This document shows, piece by piece, positions 1-8,980 of a DNA stretch of 64,000 nucleotides. Every line of letters starts with the position of its first letter. The first letter of the stretch is position 1. Both the position numbers and the translations under genes were made by a program. A model generated the notes under the pieces. The model was not told where the DNA came from, did no database searches, and saw only the letters and a list, made by a program, of their open reading frames with translations. Source of the stretch: Hymenobacter sediminicola (GTDB lineage Bacteria; Bacteroidota; Bacteroidia; Cytophagales; Hymenobacteraceae); contig NZ_CP060202.1 in assembly GCF_014250515.1 (NCBI RefSeq), positions 4,227,501 through 4,291,500 on the forward strand. The letters run 5' to 3'.

Positions 1-726
1 ATTGTCGGGGCGACCTACACTCCGCACGATACCATCTACACCCTGGCGCATGCCGTGCAGCGCGACATAGGAATAAATGATATTCCGGTGGTCAGCATTT
101 CATCGGCCTGCTCGTCGCTGCTCAATGCTATTGAGATTGTGGAAGGGTATTTCGCGCTAGGCAAAGCCCGCCGGGCTATAGTAGTCGTGAGCGAGCATAA
201 TACGGCCTACAACAACGAGAACGACACGGTAGCAGGCCACCTGTGGGGCGACGGGGCCTCTACTCTGCTGCTGACCAAAGAACGCCTCGCTCCCACCGAT
301 TTGCGCATGGTGGAAGTAATGACGGGAGGGGCCGCAGTAGCCGGCAAAGCCGACGAAGCCGTGACCCTGAAGCCAGTGGAACGTGGCATCGTGATGCCGC
401 ACGGGCGCGACGTTTTCACGCATGCCTGCCAGTATATGGCCCGCGTGACGCGTCAGATTCTGGAGCGCCAGCACCTGACGCTGGACAGCCTCACCTACCT
501 GATTCCGCACCAGGCAAACCTGCGTATCACTAAAAATGTACTGCAGCAGCTTGGTCTACCGCCAGAACGGGCCGTTTCCAATATCGAACGGCTCGGTAAC
601 ACGGGCTGCGCTGGTGCCGCTATCGGCCTCGGTGATACCTGGCCACTGCTGCAGCCCGGCAACCGGGTGGTGATTACGGTATTTGGCGGCGGCTACTCCT
701 ACGGAGCCATGCTGCTGGAGCGGTAA
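1..726 (+). CDS. 3-oxoacyl-ACP synthase III (FabH) family protein, 5' partial
   Basis: The reading frame is open from base 1, so the N-terminus lies outside the window; about 241 residues of an expected 320-350 remain. The FabH/KAS III catalytic triad is visible: Cys in SSACSSLLNA (codon at 109-111), His in LIPHQANLRI and Asn in ERLGNTGCAGAA. It ends with the usual glycine-rich FGGGYSYGAMLLER tail. Family members condense an acyl-CoA starter with malonyl-ACP, in fatty acid or secondary-metabolite synthesis. Bacteroidetes often carry several FabH paralogues, and I cannot tell from this fragment whether this is the housekeeping copy. The next gene follows after 36 bp on the same strand. Confidence 0.9.
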   Translation: MVGATYTPHDTIYTLAHAVQRDIGINDIPVVSISSACSSLLNAIEIVEGYFALGKARRAIVVVSEHNTAYNNENDTVAGHLWGDGASTLLLTKERLAPTDLRMVEVMTGGAAVAGKADEAVTLKPVERGIVMPHGRDVFTHACQYMARVTRQILERQHLTLDSLTYLIPHQANLRITKNVLQQLGLPPERAVSNIERLGNTGCAGAAIGLGDTWPLLQPGNRVVITVFGGGYSYGAMLLER

Positions 727-762
727 ACGCAGCGCGAGTCCCATCCGCTAGTCCCTCATTCT

Positions 763-1368
763 ATGGTTACTCGACTCGCGCTACTTGTTTGCAGCCTTGC
801 TTCTATACTAACGCTACAGGCTCAGCCAGCGGAAACGCCAGCAACGTACACCGCCCGCCGTGCGACCCTCGACCAGCGCGGGATGCTGGTGCTGGGCAGT
901 TGGGCAGCAGCTACTATCGGGGTGAGCGGAGCCCGGTATTTTGCGACGGAAGGCAAGGAAAAGTATTTCCACCAGATGAATGTTGGGTGGGGCGTCGTGA
1001 ACCTAGCACTGGCGGGCACTTCCTTTTTAGCCGCCCGTCGGCCTCCGACAGAGACCAGCCGGCCAGAACTGGTGAAAGCGCAGCTTCGCACCGAAAACCT
1101 ATACCTGCTCAATGCTGGCCTTGATGTAGCCTACGTGGCCACCGGCTTTTATCTGAAGGAGCGGGCCAAAAGCCGAAGCAGCGCTACCCGGCACGACCAG
1201 CTCCGGGGCTACGGCGAGTCGTTGCTGCTGCAAGGCGGCTTCCTGCTGGCATTTGATGGCGTACTGTACGTGGCGCACCATCGACATGGGCAGCACCATC
1301 TATACCCACTGCTGAGCCGGTTGCAGGTGGGCCCAGGCTATGCGGCCCTAGTTCTACCGATCAGATAA
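763..1368 (+). CDS. Conserved membrane protein of unknown function
   Basis: 201 residues. An N-terminal hydrophobic segment ending LTLQAQ looks like a cleavable signal peptide. Three further hydrophobic stretches follow: near residues 42-58 (VLGSWAAATIGVSGA), 75-92 (VGWGVVNLALAGTSFLAA) and 115-132 (LNAGLDVAYVATGFYL). A final one includes LLLQGGFLLAFDGVLYVAHHRH. The pattern suggests a small integral membrane protein. I recognise no catalytic motif. It sits 36 bp after the FabH-type gene on the same strand and may be cotranscribed. It ends 4 bp before the end of the convergent metalloprotease gene. Confidence 0.75.
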   Translation: MVTRLALLVCSLASILTLQAQPAETPATYTARRATLDQRGMLVLGSWAAATIGVSGARYFATEGKEKYFHQMNVGWGVVNLALAGTSFLAARRPPTETSRPELVKAQLRTENLYLLNAGLDVAYVATGFYLKERAKSRSSATRHDQLRGYGESLLLQGGFLLAFDGVLYVAHHRHGQHHLYPLLSRLQVGPGYAALVLPIR

Positions 1369-1372
1369 GGTT

Positions 1373-3457
1373 TTACTCTCTGGTTTTGAGGAAAGGAAGT
1401 GCACCGGTCCGCCCTTCTGAGTCGCGGTAGCGAAGCAGATACCAGCCAGGGCTCAGGCCGGCCGCCGGTACCGGCAGCGCATTCAGGCCCGGTTGAAAAT
1501 CCAGGAAATTGCTGCTTGCCAGACGCCCCACAGCATCATAAACCGAGAGATTGGCGCGGCCCTCCACTGCGGCCGGATACTGCAACCAAAGTGCACCCTC
1601 TGCCACCGGATTTGGATACAGACTGGGGCCAACAGCCAGTATATCGGTGGATGTAGTCAGGATGGGCGCGGTAAATACCACTGTGCCATCGGGCTGCACC
1701 AGCCTCAAGCGGTAGTAAGCCAAGCCAGGCAGCGGCTGAGCGTCAAGGTGTTGATATGGGCCGGGAGAATTGACAGTAGCTATTACCTGCCAACTGGTTG
1801 TGTCGCGGCCCCGCTGCACCTGAAAGCTTTCCGCAGCACACTCCGCGGTAGTAGCCCAGCTCACCAGCACGCCACCCATGGCGGCAGCCGCGGCGAACGA
1901 AGTGAGCGGGGCGGGCAGCATAGGAGCCGGCCCGCAGCCCTGTGGCACAAACCCGCGCGTACGCAGCACCAGCCGCCCCCCGGACACATCATTGGGGCTA
2001 ATAAGGCGGTTTGTTTGGGCGCGGGCCACGGCGTAGTGCATCACAGCTCCCGGCAGAATCACGTGGGCTAGCTGGTGCGCATGGCCCAGCTCATGCACCA
2101 CCACCGACTCAAAATCGAATTGCAGACCTATTGCCGGGGCGGGGCCGAATTGCCAGGTGGCAGCATCATCAAACTGCATATCAATTTCGTGCAGCGTGAA
2201 GGCCAGCTGCCCATTGGGCTTGAAACAGCCCCGGTAGTAGCTGGTGGTTCGTCCCAGAATACCGACTGGCAACTCGGCTCCCTGGTCGAAGCCCACACTG
2301 TTTTCGCCATCTTCGGCAGCGCCGCGGTTGGCGCGCACCTGCGGATCGGCTTCCCAGTTTATACGTGTCTGGCAGCGCCAAATAGCTAAGGCACGCCGCC
2401 AGCCGGCCACGGCTGCTGCATTATTTGCAAAACCAGTTTCAAAGCGGAAGCTGTAGCCGCCGCGCCCATTCCGATTGACGTGGGCAGGTTGCACCAGTTC
2501 AGTAGTTTGGGTTGCCAGTACGGCACTCACGGCGTACGGCACCGTAATAGAAGCCGCGCTGCTGGCTTGCTGCTGGTTGTTGGTTGTGACACGCACTGGC
2601 CCGCTACCGGCAGGGCTGGCCGGCTGACCTAAGGCTGGCACGCGCACTTGAATGCGGGTATCGGTCCAACTTACATACTCACTTTCCTGGGGCTTCACGA
2701 GGGAGCTTCCGCCGTTATCAGCGTTGCGGAACTCAACGAAGCCGCCGCCGCGAGTAGCCCCGAACCCGGAACCACTGACTGTAAGCACTGCGCCCGTACC
2801 TGCCGGAATTATGGCAGGGCTAATACCACTGATAACCGGGGCTTGCCCGCGCGCTTCCAAAGGCTGCACATACTGGGTGCGAAACTTCTGGAGCCGCTTA
2901 TTGGGCTGCACCTCGTGCTGTAGCTGGCCCGTAGCTGCCGTCAAGCGTTGATAGAAGCCGGCATCTATCCGGCCGTACTCCTGGAAAGGGTCCGTGGCAG
3001 TGCCCGTGCTCAACTCGTAGCGAATAAAGCCTTGGCTACTGCCATACACTGCCCAGCCAGACCCAGACGCGCCGGGCAGAGCCGATGGTTCCAGAAACAA
3101 GACACCTTGGTCGCCGGGTTGCAGGTGCAGCGTGTTAGTCAATGCCTGCCGGTCGAGGCCAAAGGTGCCGCCCTCAGCCAGTACAAACAGATCTTGTGGG
3201 ACATTTCCCTTAAAGCTGCTGAAGACGCGAATTGTGTGGGCGGTGTAAATGCGCCGATGCCCGGTATCCCAGAAGCTACGGGCATCCAGTACCTCTGCCT
3301 CTACCACCAGTGCCGCTTTGCGTGCGCGCTCATCCAGCTCGATTGGACTCAGCAGGCAATGGGTTTCCTCCGCAGCTCCGGTCATGGTCTGGGCCGAGCT
3401 GCTTAACGGAAACCCCAGCCAGCCGGCTAGCAGTAGCAAACACGCAACAAGCTTCAT
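1373..3457 (-). CDS. Secreted matrixin-like zinc metalloprotease with IPT/TIG domain and T9SS sorting domain
   Basis: 694 residues with a signal peptide (MKLVACLLLLAGWLGFPLSSSAQ). Around residues 205-295 is an IPT/TIG-like Ig domain (ISGISPAIIPAGTGAVLTVSG, split as two motifs). The protease domain carries HELGHAHQLAH at residues 455-465, a metzincin-type HExxHxxxxxH zinc site. A fibronectin-like module (about 515-600) precedes a type IX C-terminal sorting domain beginning LYPNPVAEG. The protein is therefore predicted to be exported by Sec and then secreted or anchored by T9SS. The residue that is normally Gly in HExxHxxGxxH is Gln here. Substrate unknown. Confidence 0.88.
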   Translation of the reverse strand: MKLVACLLLLAGWLGFPLSSSAQTMTGAAEETHCLLSPIELDERARKAALVVEAEVLDARSFWDTGHRRIYTAHTIRVFSSFKGNVPQDLFVLAEGGTFGLDRQALTNTLHLQPGDQGVLFLEPSALPGASGSGWAVYGSSQGFIRYELSTGTATDPFQEYGRIDAGFYQRLTAATGQLQHEVQPNKRLQKFRTQYVQPLEARGQAPVISGISPAIIPAGTGAVLTVSGSGFGATRGGGFVEFRNADNGGSSLVKPQESEYVSWTDTRIQVRVPALGQPASPAGSGPVRVTTNNQQQASSAASITVPYAVSAVLATQTTELVQPAHVNRNGRGGYSFRFETGFANNAAAVAGWRRALAIWRCQTRINWEADPQVRANRGAAEDGENSVGFDQGAELPVGILGRTTSYYRGCFKPNGQLAFTLHEIDMQFDDAATWQFGPAPAIGLQFDFESVVVHELGHAHQLAHVILPGAVMHYAVARAQTNRLISPNDVSGGRLVLRTRGFVPQGCGPAPMLPAPLTSFAAAAAMGGVLVSWATTAECAAESFQVQRGRDTTSWQVIATVNSPGPYQHLDAQPLPGLAYYRLRLVQPDGTVVFTAPILTTSTDILAVGPSLYPNPVAEGALWLQYPAAVEGRANLSVYDAVGRLASSNFLDFQPGLNALPVPAAGLSPGWYLLRYRDSEGRTGALPFLKTRE

Positions 3458-3529
3458 AGCGGAAATTAGCAGAAGGAAACCACACTACCAGCAGGCACAC
3501 GTACAGCCACTTGCGTCTAAAGCAAAAAG

Positions 3530-4438
3530 CTAAAACAGGCTTCCTTGCACCGGTTGCGGAATGATGCGCGGTACCGGCACCTCCAAGCCAGTTAGAGAAT
3601 TGAGCCGGGCCAGAAAATGCTGTGTCCAGACCGGCGTATGCATAATGTCCTTCTGGTGCACAAAGAAATAGACGCTCTGCAGACCCTGCTGCAGCCAGTT
3701 CGCAATCCGCTCGGCCCACAGGTCGGCGCGCTGATAGTCGGAGTTCACCAGACCGTGCCCATTGAACCGAATAAAGGCCGAGGGCGTGGTCAGGCGCATG
3801 TGCAACACGTCGCGGCGGCCGGCCACATCACTCAGCACCAGTGTTTTGCCAAGAGCCTCCAGCATAGCAGCCACAGCAGCAAACGCCACTTTATCAGAAT
3901 ACCAGCCTGGGTGCCGAAGTTCGACAGCCAGCGGTACGTCCGCCGGAAAATCGAGCAGGTAACGCTCCAGACGGCTCAGATTCTCAGTCCCGAAGGTGGG
4001 CGGCAGCTGCAGAAAGCACCACCCCAGCCGGTCGTCCAGTTCCCGAATGGAGCGGCAAAAGGTGGTGGTTAGGTCATCGGCATTGTAAAGCGCCCGGTCG
4101 TGGCTGATAACCTGAGGCAGCTTGGGGCAGAACTGAAAGCCTGGCGGCACCGCATCGCGCCACTTCCGGACAGTAGGTGCATCCGGAATGCGGTAATGAG
4201 TGGTATTGAGCTCCAAGCTGTTGAACTGCCGAGCATAGTGGTGCAGGTACTCCGCGTCGCGGATGCCCGCCGGGAAGTACGAACCCAGCCACGCTTTATT
4301 CGTCCAGATCGGGCACCCTACAAATACGTGTGGTAGCTCCGGCGCTGCAGTACGGGCCAGCAGCGCAGCCGTATCAGGGTGGTCCGGCGGGAGCCGGAAA
4401 TCAACGTAGCGCAGGTCAGAAAGGCGGCCAAAATCCAT
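3530..4438 (-). CDS. DUF72 domain-containing protein
   Basis: 302 residues from the ATG at 4438. An upstream in-frame start at 4594 would add 52 residues without family-like character, so it was not used. The DUF72 (YecE-like) TIM-barrel pattern is clear: FVGCPIWTNKAWLGSYFP, then YARQFNSLELNTTHYRIP, FCPKLPQVISHDR, GWCFLQLPPTF, PLAVELRHPGWY and a C-terminal VYFFVHQKD. The biochemical role of the family is not established. Its 3' end lies 72 bp upstream of the start of the metalloprotease gene on the same strand, so the two could be cotranscribed. Confidence 0.9.
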   Translation of the reverse strand: MDFGRLSDLRYVDFRLPPDHPDTAALLARTAAPELPHVFVGCPIWTNKAWLGSYFPAGIRDAEYLHHYARQFNSLELNTTHYRIPDAPTVRKWRDAVPPGFQFCPKLPQVISHDRALYNADDLTTTFCRSIRELDDRLGWCFLQLPPTFGTENLSRLERYLLDFPADVPLAVELRHPGWYSDKVAFAAVAAMLEALGKTLVLSDVAGRRDVLHMRLTTPSAFIRFNGHGLVNSDYQRADLWAERIANWLQQGLQSVYFFVHQKDIMHTPVWTQHFLARLNSLTGLEVPVPRIIPQPVQGSLF

Positions 4439-4854
4439 GCAGCAACATACGGCAAAATGTGGGAGGCAGCCCAACGGAGAGCAAGCGTTTTTCGGGCCGA
4501 AACTGCCGGTAGGCCTGTCAGCCGAAAACGGACGACTGGTGTGAACTACTCTTATAAAAATTCCGAGACTTTTGCAACCACGCCAGAGCCTCATGTTGCA
4601 TTAGAAGGACAAAATTTTTTAGGCAGCTGATAGTTTCATTTTTTCCTACTCAGCAAAACGCCTTTCCATAGTGCAAAACCCGCCTCAAAGAAACACAATC
4701 ATGGATTTCGACCCAGTTTCGTCAATAGATTAAATGCAAATTTTCTTGTTAAAAGTAAATTTATCCGCGTGTGCGGAAGCTAGCCAGCTTGGTTCAGAGG
4801 CTTGAGTTTGCAGGGCGCTTCTAGATTTGTCCCGTTCACCAATGCAGAGTACTG
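4439..4854. other. Divergent intergenic region between DUF72 and rlpA
   Basis: 416 bp with no convincing gene; open frames here are N-terminal overextensions or shadows. The part from about 4600 to 4760 is AT-rich, unlike the flanking coding DNA, as expected for a two-way promoter region. The only motif I can assign is the -7-like TAGATTTG at 4822-4829. Confidence 0.6.
4822..4829 (+). promoter_or_regulatory. Candidate Bacteroidetes -7 promoter element for rlpA
   Basis: TAGATTTG matches the Bacteroidetes -7 consensus TANNTTTG exactly and lies 26 bp before the rlpA ATG, giving a short leader. No TTTG -33 element is seen at the expected spacing (the nearest TTTG is only 11 bp upstream), so this is half a promoter by eye. 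Confidence 0.35.
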
Positions 4855-5670
4855 ATGAAGTTGCTTCTACGACTGAATGTCTCGGGCTTGATGACGGCCG
4901 TTTTGATTACGCTGTTGTCGACCCTCTTTTCTGAGGCCCGCGCCATGCGTTCCAGCGACGACGAAAAAACACCTACAGCGGCTACCCGCCGTTCGGCCGT
5001 ACTGCGCGGCCGCGCCTCCTGGTACGGCCGGGAGCACCAAGGGCACCGCACCAGCAACGGTGAGCGGTTCGACCGTAACAAGTATACCTGCGCCCACAAA
5101 ACGCTGCCCTTCGGCACCAGACTGCGCGTTACAAATCCCGAAACGCAAAAATCGGTAGTGGTGCGGGTATCAGACCGGGGCCCCTTCCGGCACCAGCGCA
5201 TCCTCGACTTATCTGAAATTGCGGCCCGGCCACTAGGCATTGTGCAGCGCGGCGCCGTCTCGGTAGTAGCAGAAGTAGTTCCTTCCGACACGCCCCTCGG
5301 CCCAGCTGATGCGCCCGAGGACCTTGCTTCGCTCACAACTGATTCGCTCAATACTCTCACGGCCATCACCTCTATCCTACCCGGTTCTGCCGAAGCCACC
5401 GATGTGGTAGTGGTGCCAGAGCCGCAGCCCACCTTCGTGGTGCAGGCCGGCACGTTCGGTGATGCGCGCAATGCACAGGCTGTGCAGGATAAAATCAAGT
5501 CGCTCGATAGCAGCCTGACCGTGACGGTAGCCACTGGCTCCAAGGAAGGCAAACCCCTGAACCGCGTACTGGTTGGCAGCTTCCAGAATAAGGCCGAAGC
5601 GGATAAGGTTCGTCTTCAACTCCAGAAGTGGGGCATTGCCAGCTTGGTCCGGCAGGGCGAAAATATGTAG
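4855..5670 (+). CDS. rlpA: RlpA-family septal ring lytic transglycosylase with SPOR domain
   Basis: 271 residues. The hydrophobic N-terminus (about 1-30) is a signal peptide or anchor. The double-psi beta-barrel spans about 50-142: GRASWYG at 52-58, the conserved TSNGERF with Glu70, LPFGTRLRVTN and VRVSDRGPF with Asp107. A SPOR domain follows at about 195-268 (FVVQAGTFGDARNAQAV and RVLVGSFQNKAEADKV). RlpA proteins cleave denuded peptidoglycan strands and SPOR directs them to the division septum. The order DPBB then SPOR is the family standard. No classic lipobox is evident. A strong hairpin terminator follows at 5696. Confidence 0.93.
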   Translation: MKLLLRLNVSGLMTAVLITLLSTLFSEARAMRSSDDEKTPTAATRRSAVLRGRASWYGREHQGHRTSNGERFDRNKYTCAHKTLPFGTRLRVTNPETQKSVVVRVSDRGPFRHQRILDLSEIAARPLGIVQRGAVSVVAEVVPSDTPLGPADAPEDLASLTTDSLNTLTAITSILPGSAEATDVVVVPEPQPTFVVQAGTFGDARNAQAVQDKIKSLDSSLTVTVATGSKEGKPLNRVLVGSFQNKAEADKVRLQLQKWGIASLVRQGENM

Positions 5671-5695
5671 CGGAGCTTTCCTGTATACCCAGACT

Positions 5696-5728
5696 AGCCG
5701 TTGCCACGTTGTGGCAACGGCTTTTTTG
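5696..5728 (+). terminator. Rho-independent terminator after rlpA
   Basis: Perfect 12-bp stem AGCCGTTGCCAC / GTGGCAACGGCT (5696-5707 with 5711-5722), 3-nt loop, followed by a T run at 5722-5727. Confidence 0.9.
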
Positions 5729-5790
5729 TGCAGCTGTGGCATCACTTTTGTACTCCTCCAATCATATTACATCCTTTGTTAATCACTTTT

Positions 5791-6399
5791 ATGAAAAAAA
5801 TTCTTCTCGTAGGCTTGGGCTGCACTCTGGCTACTGCCGCTATGGCTCAGACAGAAAAAGGAGCCCGGTTTATTGGCGCTAATGTTGGTGACCTGAGCTA
5901 CAGCCGAGGCAAGCAGAACTTTGGCAACAGCCGATTCTCTGTTTCGCTCTATCCATCGGTAGGCGTATTTGTAGCCAACAATTTTCTGCTGGGGGCCAAT
6001 CTGGAGTTGGGCTATAGCAGCGTAAAGTCGGGGAACCTTTCCGGCGACTATTCCACCCGCGTGCTGCAATATGGAGTTTCGCCTTTTGCGCGGTACTATT
6101 TACCTGGCGCCAGTGCGCACCGTTTTTTCGGACAGGTCAGCGCCGGCGTTTTGGGCCAGACGGCCTGGTACCCGAACTACTATGATGGTGCGCGGCAGAG
6201 CTCTACTAATTTTGCGGGCCGCTTCGGGGTGGCAGTAGGCTACAACTACTTCCTGACGCCTGGTGCGGCATTGGAAGTAGTAGCGGGCTACGGCCATAAC
6301 AGCAGCCGCAACGCCTTCAGCTCGGGTGCCCTGGACGTACGGGCAGGCTTTTCCATCTTCCTGCCTTCAAAAAGTACGGCCGCTGCTCCAACCGAATAA
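5791..6399 (+). CDS. Outer membrane beta-barrel protein
   Basis: 202 residues from ATG 5791; an upstream in-frame start at 5701 lies inside the rlpA terminator and was rejected. The signal peptide is MKKILLVGLGCTLATAAMAQ. The mature part shows alternating aromatic/hydrophobic strands such as FSVSLYPSVGVFVANNFLLG, VLQYGVSPFARYYLP and GRFGVAVGYNYFLTPGAALEVVAGY, with the last predicted strand at VRAGFSIFLP. This is typical of the small 8-strand barrels common in Bacteroidetes. Specific function unknown. It stands between two strong terminators and is probably monocistronic. Confidence 0.85.
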   Translation: MKKILLVGLGCTLATAAMAQTEKGARFIGANVGDLSYSRGKQNFGNSRFSVSLYPSVGVFVANNFLLGANLELGYSSVKSGNLSGDYSTRVLQYGVSPFARYYLPGASAHRFFGQVSAGVLGQTAWYPNYYDGARQSSTNFAGRFGVAVGYNYFLTPGAALEVVAGYGHNSSRNAFSSGALDVRAGFSIFLPSKSTAAAPTE

Positions 6400-6419
6400 T
6401 CACGCTACTGCAGTGCTGG

Positions 6420-6462
6420 CGCGGCGCGCAGACCCAGTTGGGTTTGCGCGCCGCGTTTTTTT
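6420..6462 (+). terminator. Rho-independent terminator after the beta-barrel gene
   Basis: Outer 11-bp stem CGCGGCGCGCA / TGCGCGCCGCG (6420-6430 with 6445-6455), with an inner ACCCA/TGGGT stem, then seven T residues. Confidence 0.9.
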
Positions 6463-6503
6463 GTCGGATGTTGTGTAGCAGACTTTTTGGTTTGCTCCTA
6501 CTT

Positions 6504-8942
6504 ATGCTGCGTTATGTTCGGGCTGTACTGGCTTTGATTACGGCTTTGTCTCTCACCTGGGTGCTCAACACCAAGCAAGGTGAAGTACCGCCGTTCGGTA
6601 AGTTTCTGAGTCCATTTCGGGGCTTCTGGCGCAACGCCGAAGCGGCCGATGCGCTGCCCACGCAGCAAACGCTCCGCCTGCCGGGCCTGCAGCAGCCCGT
6701 GCAGGTACGCTTCGACGACAAGCGCGTGCCCCACATCTTCGCGCAGAACGACCACGACCTGTATTACACGCAGGGCTACCTCACGGCGCAGGACCGGCTC
6801 TGGCAGATGGATTTTGTGACGCATGTGGCAGGCGGCCGCCTCTCGGAAATTGTAGGGCCAGCGCGGCTGGAAACCGACCGGTTTTTCCGGCGGATGGGCT
6901 TGCCGTTTGGGGCCCGAAAGTCGTTGGAGGTGATGATGGCCGACCCGACCACACGCACCGTGCTGACGTCCTACTCAGCTGGCGTGAATGCCTACATTCA
7001 GAGCCTGACGCCGGCCTCGCTGCCGTTTGAATACAAGCTGCTTGATTACAAGCCCGAACCCTGGGCGCCGCTGAAATGTGCGCTGTTGCTCAAGTACATG
7101 GCGTTTGATTTGAGCGGCCGCTCCGACGACCTACGCCTGAGCAACGCGCTGCGCAAATACGGGCCGGCCGTGGTGAAAGACCTGTTTCCGGGCTACCCGA
7201 CCCGCGAAGACCCGATTGTGCCCGTCGGGACACCGCTGGATTTCACGCCGGAACAGGTGCCGCCCACGCCGGCCTCTTTTGAAGCGGCCATGTCCAATAG
7301 CACACCGCAACGGGAGCCCGACCCGGAACTTGGCTCCAACAACTTCGCGGTGAGTGGCTCCAAATCAGCTTCGGGATTTCCGCTGCTCGCCAACGACCCG
7401 CACCTGCAACTCAACCTGCCTAGTATCTGGTACCAAGTGCAACTAAGCGCGCCCGGCGTGAACGTGTACGGCGTTACCATTCCGGGGGCTCCAACGGTTA
7501 TCATCGGTTTCAACCAGGAAGTGGCCTGGGGCGTGACCAACGTGGGAGCCGACGTGCTGGACTGGTACCAGTTGAAATTCAAGGACGATACTCGCCGCGC
7601 ATACTGGCACGATGGCCGCTGGAAGCCCGTGCGCCGCGTGGTGGAGCACATCAAAGTGCGCGGCCAGCCCGACCGGCTCGATACGGTGCTCTACACGCAC
7701 CACGGCCCTGTAGTGTACGACAAGCAGGAGAAGCCCTTCCTGCCCCAGACGCCCATTCGGCACGCCATGCGCTGGACTGCTCATGAAGGCGCCAACGAAG
7801 TGCTGGCTTTCTACCGCCTCAACCGCGCCCGCACCTACGACGACTACACCACCGCCCTAACCACGTACGGCTCACCGGCCCAGAACTTCATCTTCGCCAG
7901 CCAGCAAAACGACATTGCCATCTGGCCCAATGGCCGCCTGCCGCTGAAATGGCCGAACCAGGGCAAGTTTGTGCTCGATGGTACCGACCCGGCCTACGAC
8001 TGGCAGGGCTGGATTCCGCAGGCCCAGAACCCGCACGTAAAGAACCCGGCGCGGGGCTTTGTGTCGTCGGCCAACCAATTTTCGGCAGGCCCGGACTATC
8101 CGTACTATCTGGGCTGGGATTTTGCTTCCTGGGAGCGGGGGCACCGCATCAACCAGCGGCTGGCCCGCATGACCCGCGTGACGCCGGACAGCCTGCGCCG
8201 CCTCCAAAACGACAATCTGGGGCTGAATGCCCAGCTGATGCTGCCGCGCCTGCTGGCCTTGGTGCCTACCGCCCAGCTTACGCCGGCTGAGCAGCAGCTA
8301 CATAAGCAGATGCGCCGCTGGAATTACTCGTATGATGCCGCGGCCATTGCGCCCGGTGTGTTTGAGCTATGGTATACCAACCTCGTGAAACGCCTGTGGG
8401 CTGATGATTTTGGGTTGGCCGCCACCGGCTTGGAGATGCGCAACCCACCCCGCGACCGAACCAACAACCTGATTCTGCGCGAGCCCAACAGCCCCTGGAT
8501 AGATGACCGCCACACGCCAGAACGCGAAACCCTGCCGCAGTTGGCACTGGCTTCCTTCCGCTTCGCCGCCGATTCACTCACCCGCAAATTTGGGCCGCTG
8601 AGCGAAAAATGGGCTTGGAAAAACCAGAAAAGCACCGACATTCTGCATCTGGCGCAGCTGCCCGGCTTCGGCCATATGGACCTGGACTGTGGCGGCGGCG
8701 CGGGCATCGTGAATGCCACGTCGGAGCGGAACGGGCCTTCTTGGCGGATGGTGGTAGCCTTGGGGCCGCGGGTGCGGGCTTACGGCGTGTTTCCGGGTGG
8801 GCAAAGCGGCAACCCCGGCTCCCCGGCCTACGACGACCTGCTGGAAACCTGGCGCATAGGTCAGCTTAATGAGCTGCTCTTTCTGCGCTCAGCTGACGAG
8901 CCCACCTCCCGCGTACGCGCCGCCTGGACGCTGGAGCGCTGA
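6504..8942 (+). CDS. Penicillin acylase family N-terminal-nucleophile hydrolase
   Basis: 812 residues from ATG 6504. In-frame starts at 6438 (inside the terminator) and 6468 are possible but less likely. An N-terminal hydrophobic segment (VRAVLALITALSLTWVL) serves for export. The family hallmark GSNNFAVSG is present, with the presumed autocatalytic nucleophile Ser278 starting the beta subunit. Other family blocks include YYTQGYLTAQDRLWQMDF, LLANDPHLQLNLPSIWY, GAPTVIIGFNQEVAWGVTNVGADVLDWY and FPGGQSGNPGSPAYDDLLETW. These enzymes are proenzymes that hydrolyse amide bonds of acylated substrates such as beta-lactams or acyl-homoserine lactones. The substrate cannot be told here. Confidence 0.92.
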   Translation: MLRYVRAVLALITALSLTWVLNTKQGEVPPFGKFLSPFRGFWRNAEAADALPTQQTLRLPGLQQPVQVRFDDKRVPHIFAQNDHDLYYTQGYLTAQDRLWQMDFVTHVAGGRLSEIVGPARLETDRFFRRMGLPFGARKSLEVMMADPTTRTVLTSYSAGVNAYIQSLTPASLPFEYKLLDYKPEPWAPLKCALLLKYMAFDLSGRSDDLRLSNALRKYGPAVVKDLFPGYPTREDPIVPVGTPLDFTPEQVPPTPASFEAAMSNSTPQREPDPELGSNNFAVSGSKSASGFPLLANDPHLQLNLPSIWYQVQLSAPGVNVYGVTIPGAPTVIIGFNQEVAWGVTNVGADVLDWYQLKFKDDTRRAYWHDGRWKPVRRVVEHIKVRGQPDRLDTVLYTHHGPVVYDKQEKPFLPQTPIRHAMRWTAHEGANEVLAFYRLNRARTYDDYTTALTTYGSPAQNFIFASQQNDIAIWPNGRLPLKWPNQGKFVLDGTDPAYDWQGWIPQAQNPHVKNPARGFVSSANQFSAGPDYPYYLGWDFASWERGHRINQRLARMTRVTPDSLRRLQNDNLGLNAQLMLPRLLALVPTAQLTPAEQQLHKQMRRWNYSYDAAAIAPGVFELWYTNLVKRLWADDFGLAATGLEMRNPPRDRTNNLILREPNSPWIDDRHTPERETLPQLALASFRFAADSLTRKFGPLSEKWAWKNQKSTDILHLAQLPGFGHMDLDCGGGAGIVNATSERNGPSWRMVVALGPRVRAYGVFPGGQSGNPGSPAYDDLLETWRIGQLNELLFLRSADEPTSRVRAAWTLER

Positions 8943-8980
8943 GCTATATCGGCTTATCTTCGCTACCGAAATCTTGCCTT

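Noticed and set aside
5701-5790. N-terminal extension of the beta-barrel gene
   Set aside because: It lies in the rlpA terminator and its removal leaves a perfect signal peptide at ATG 5791.
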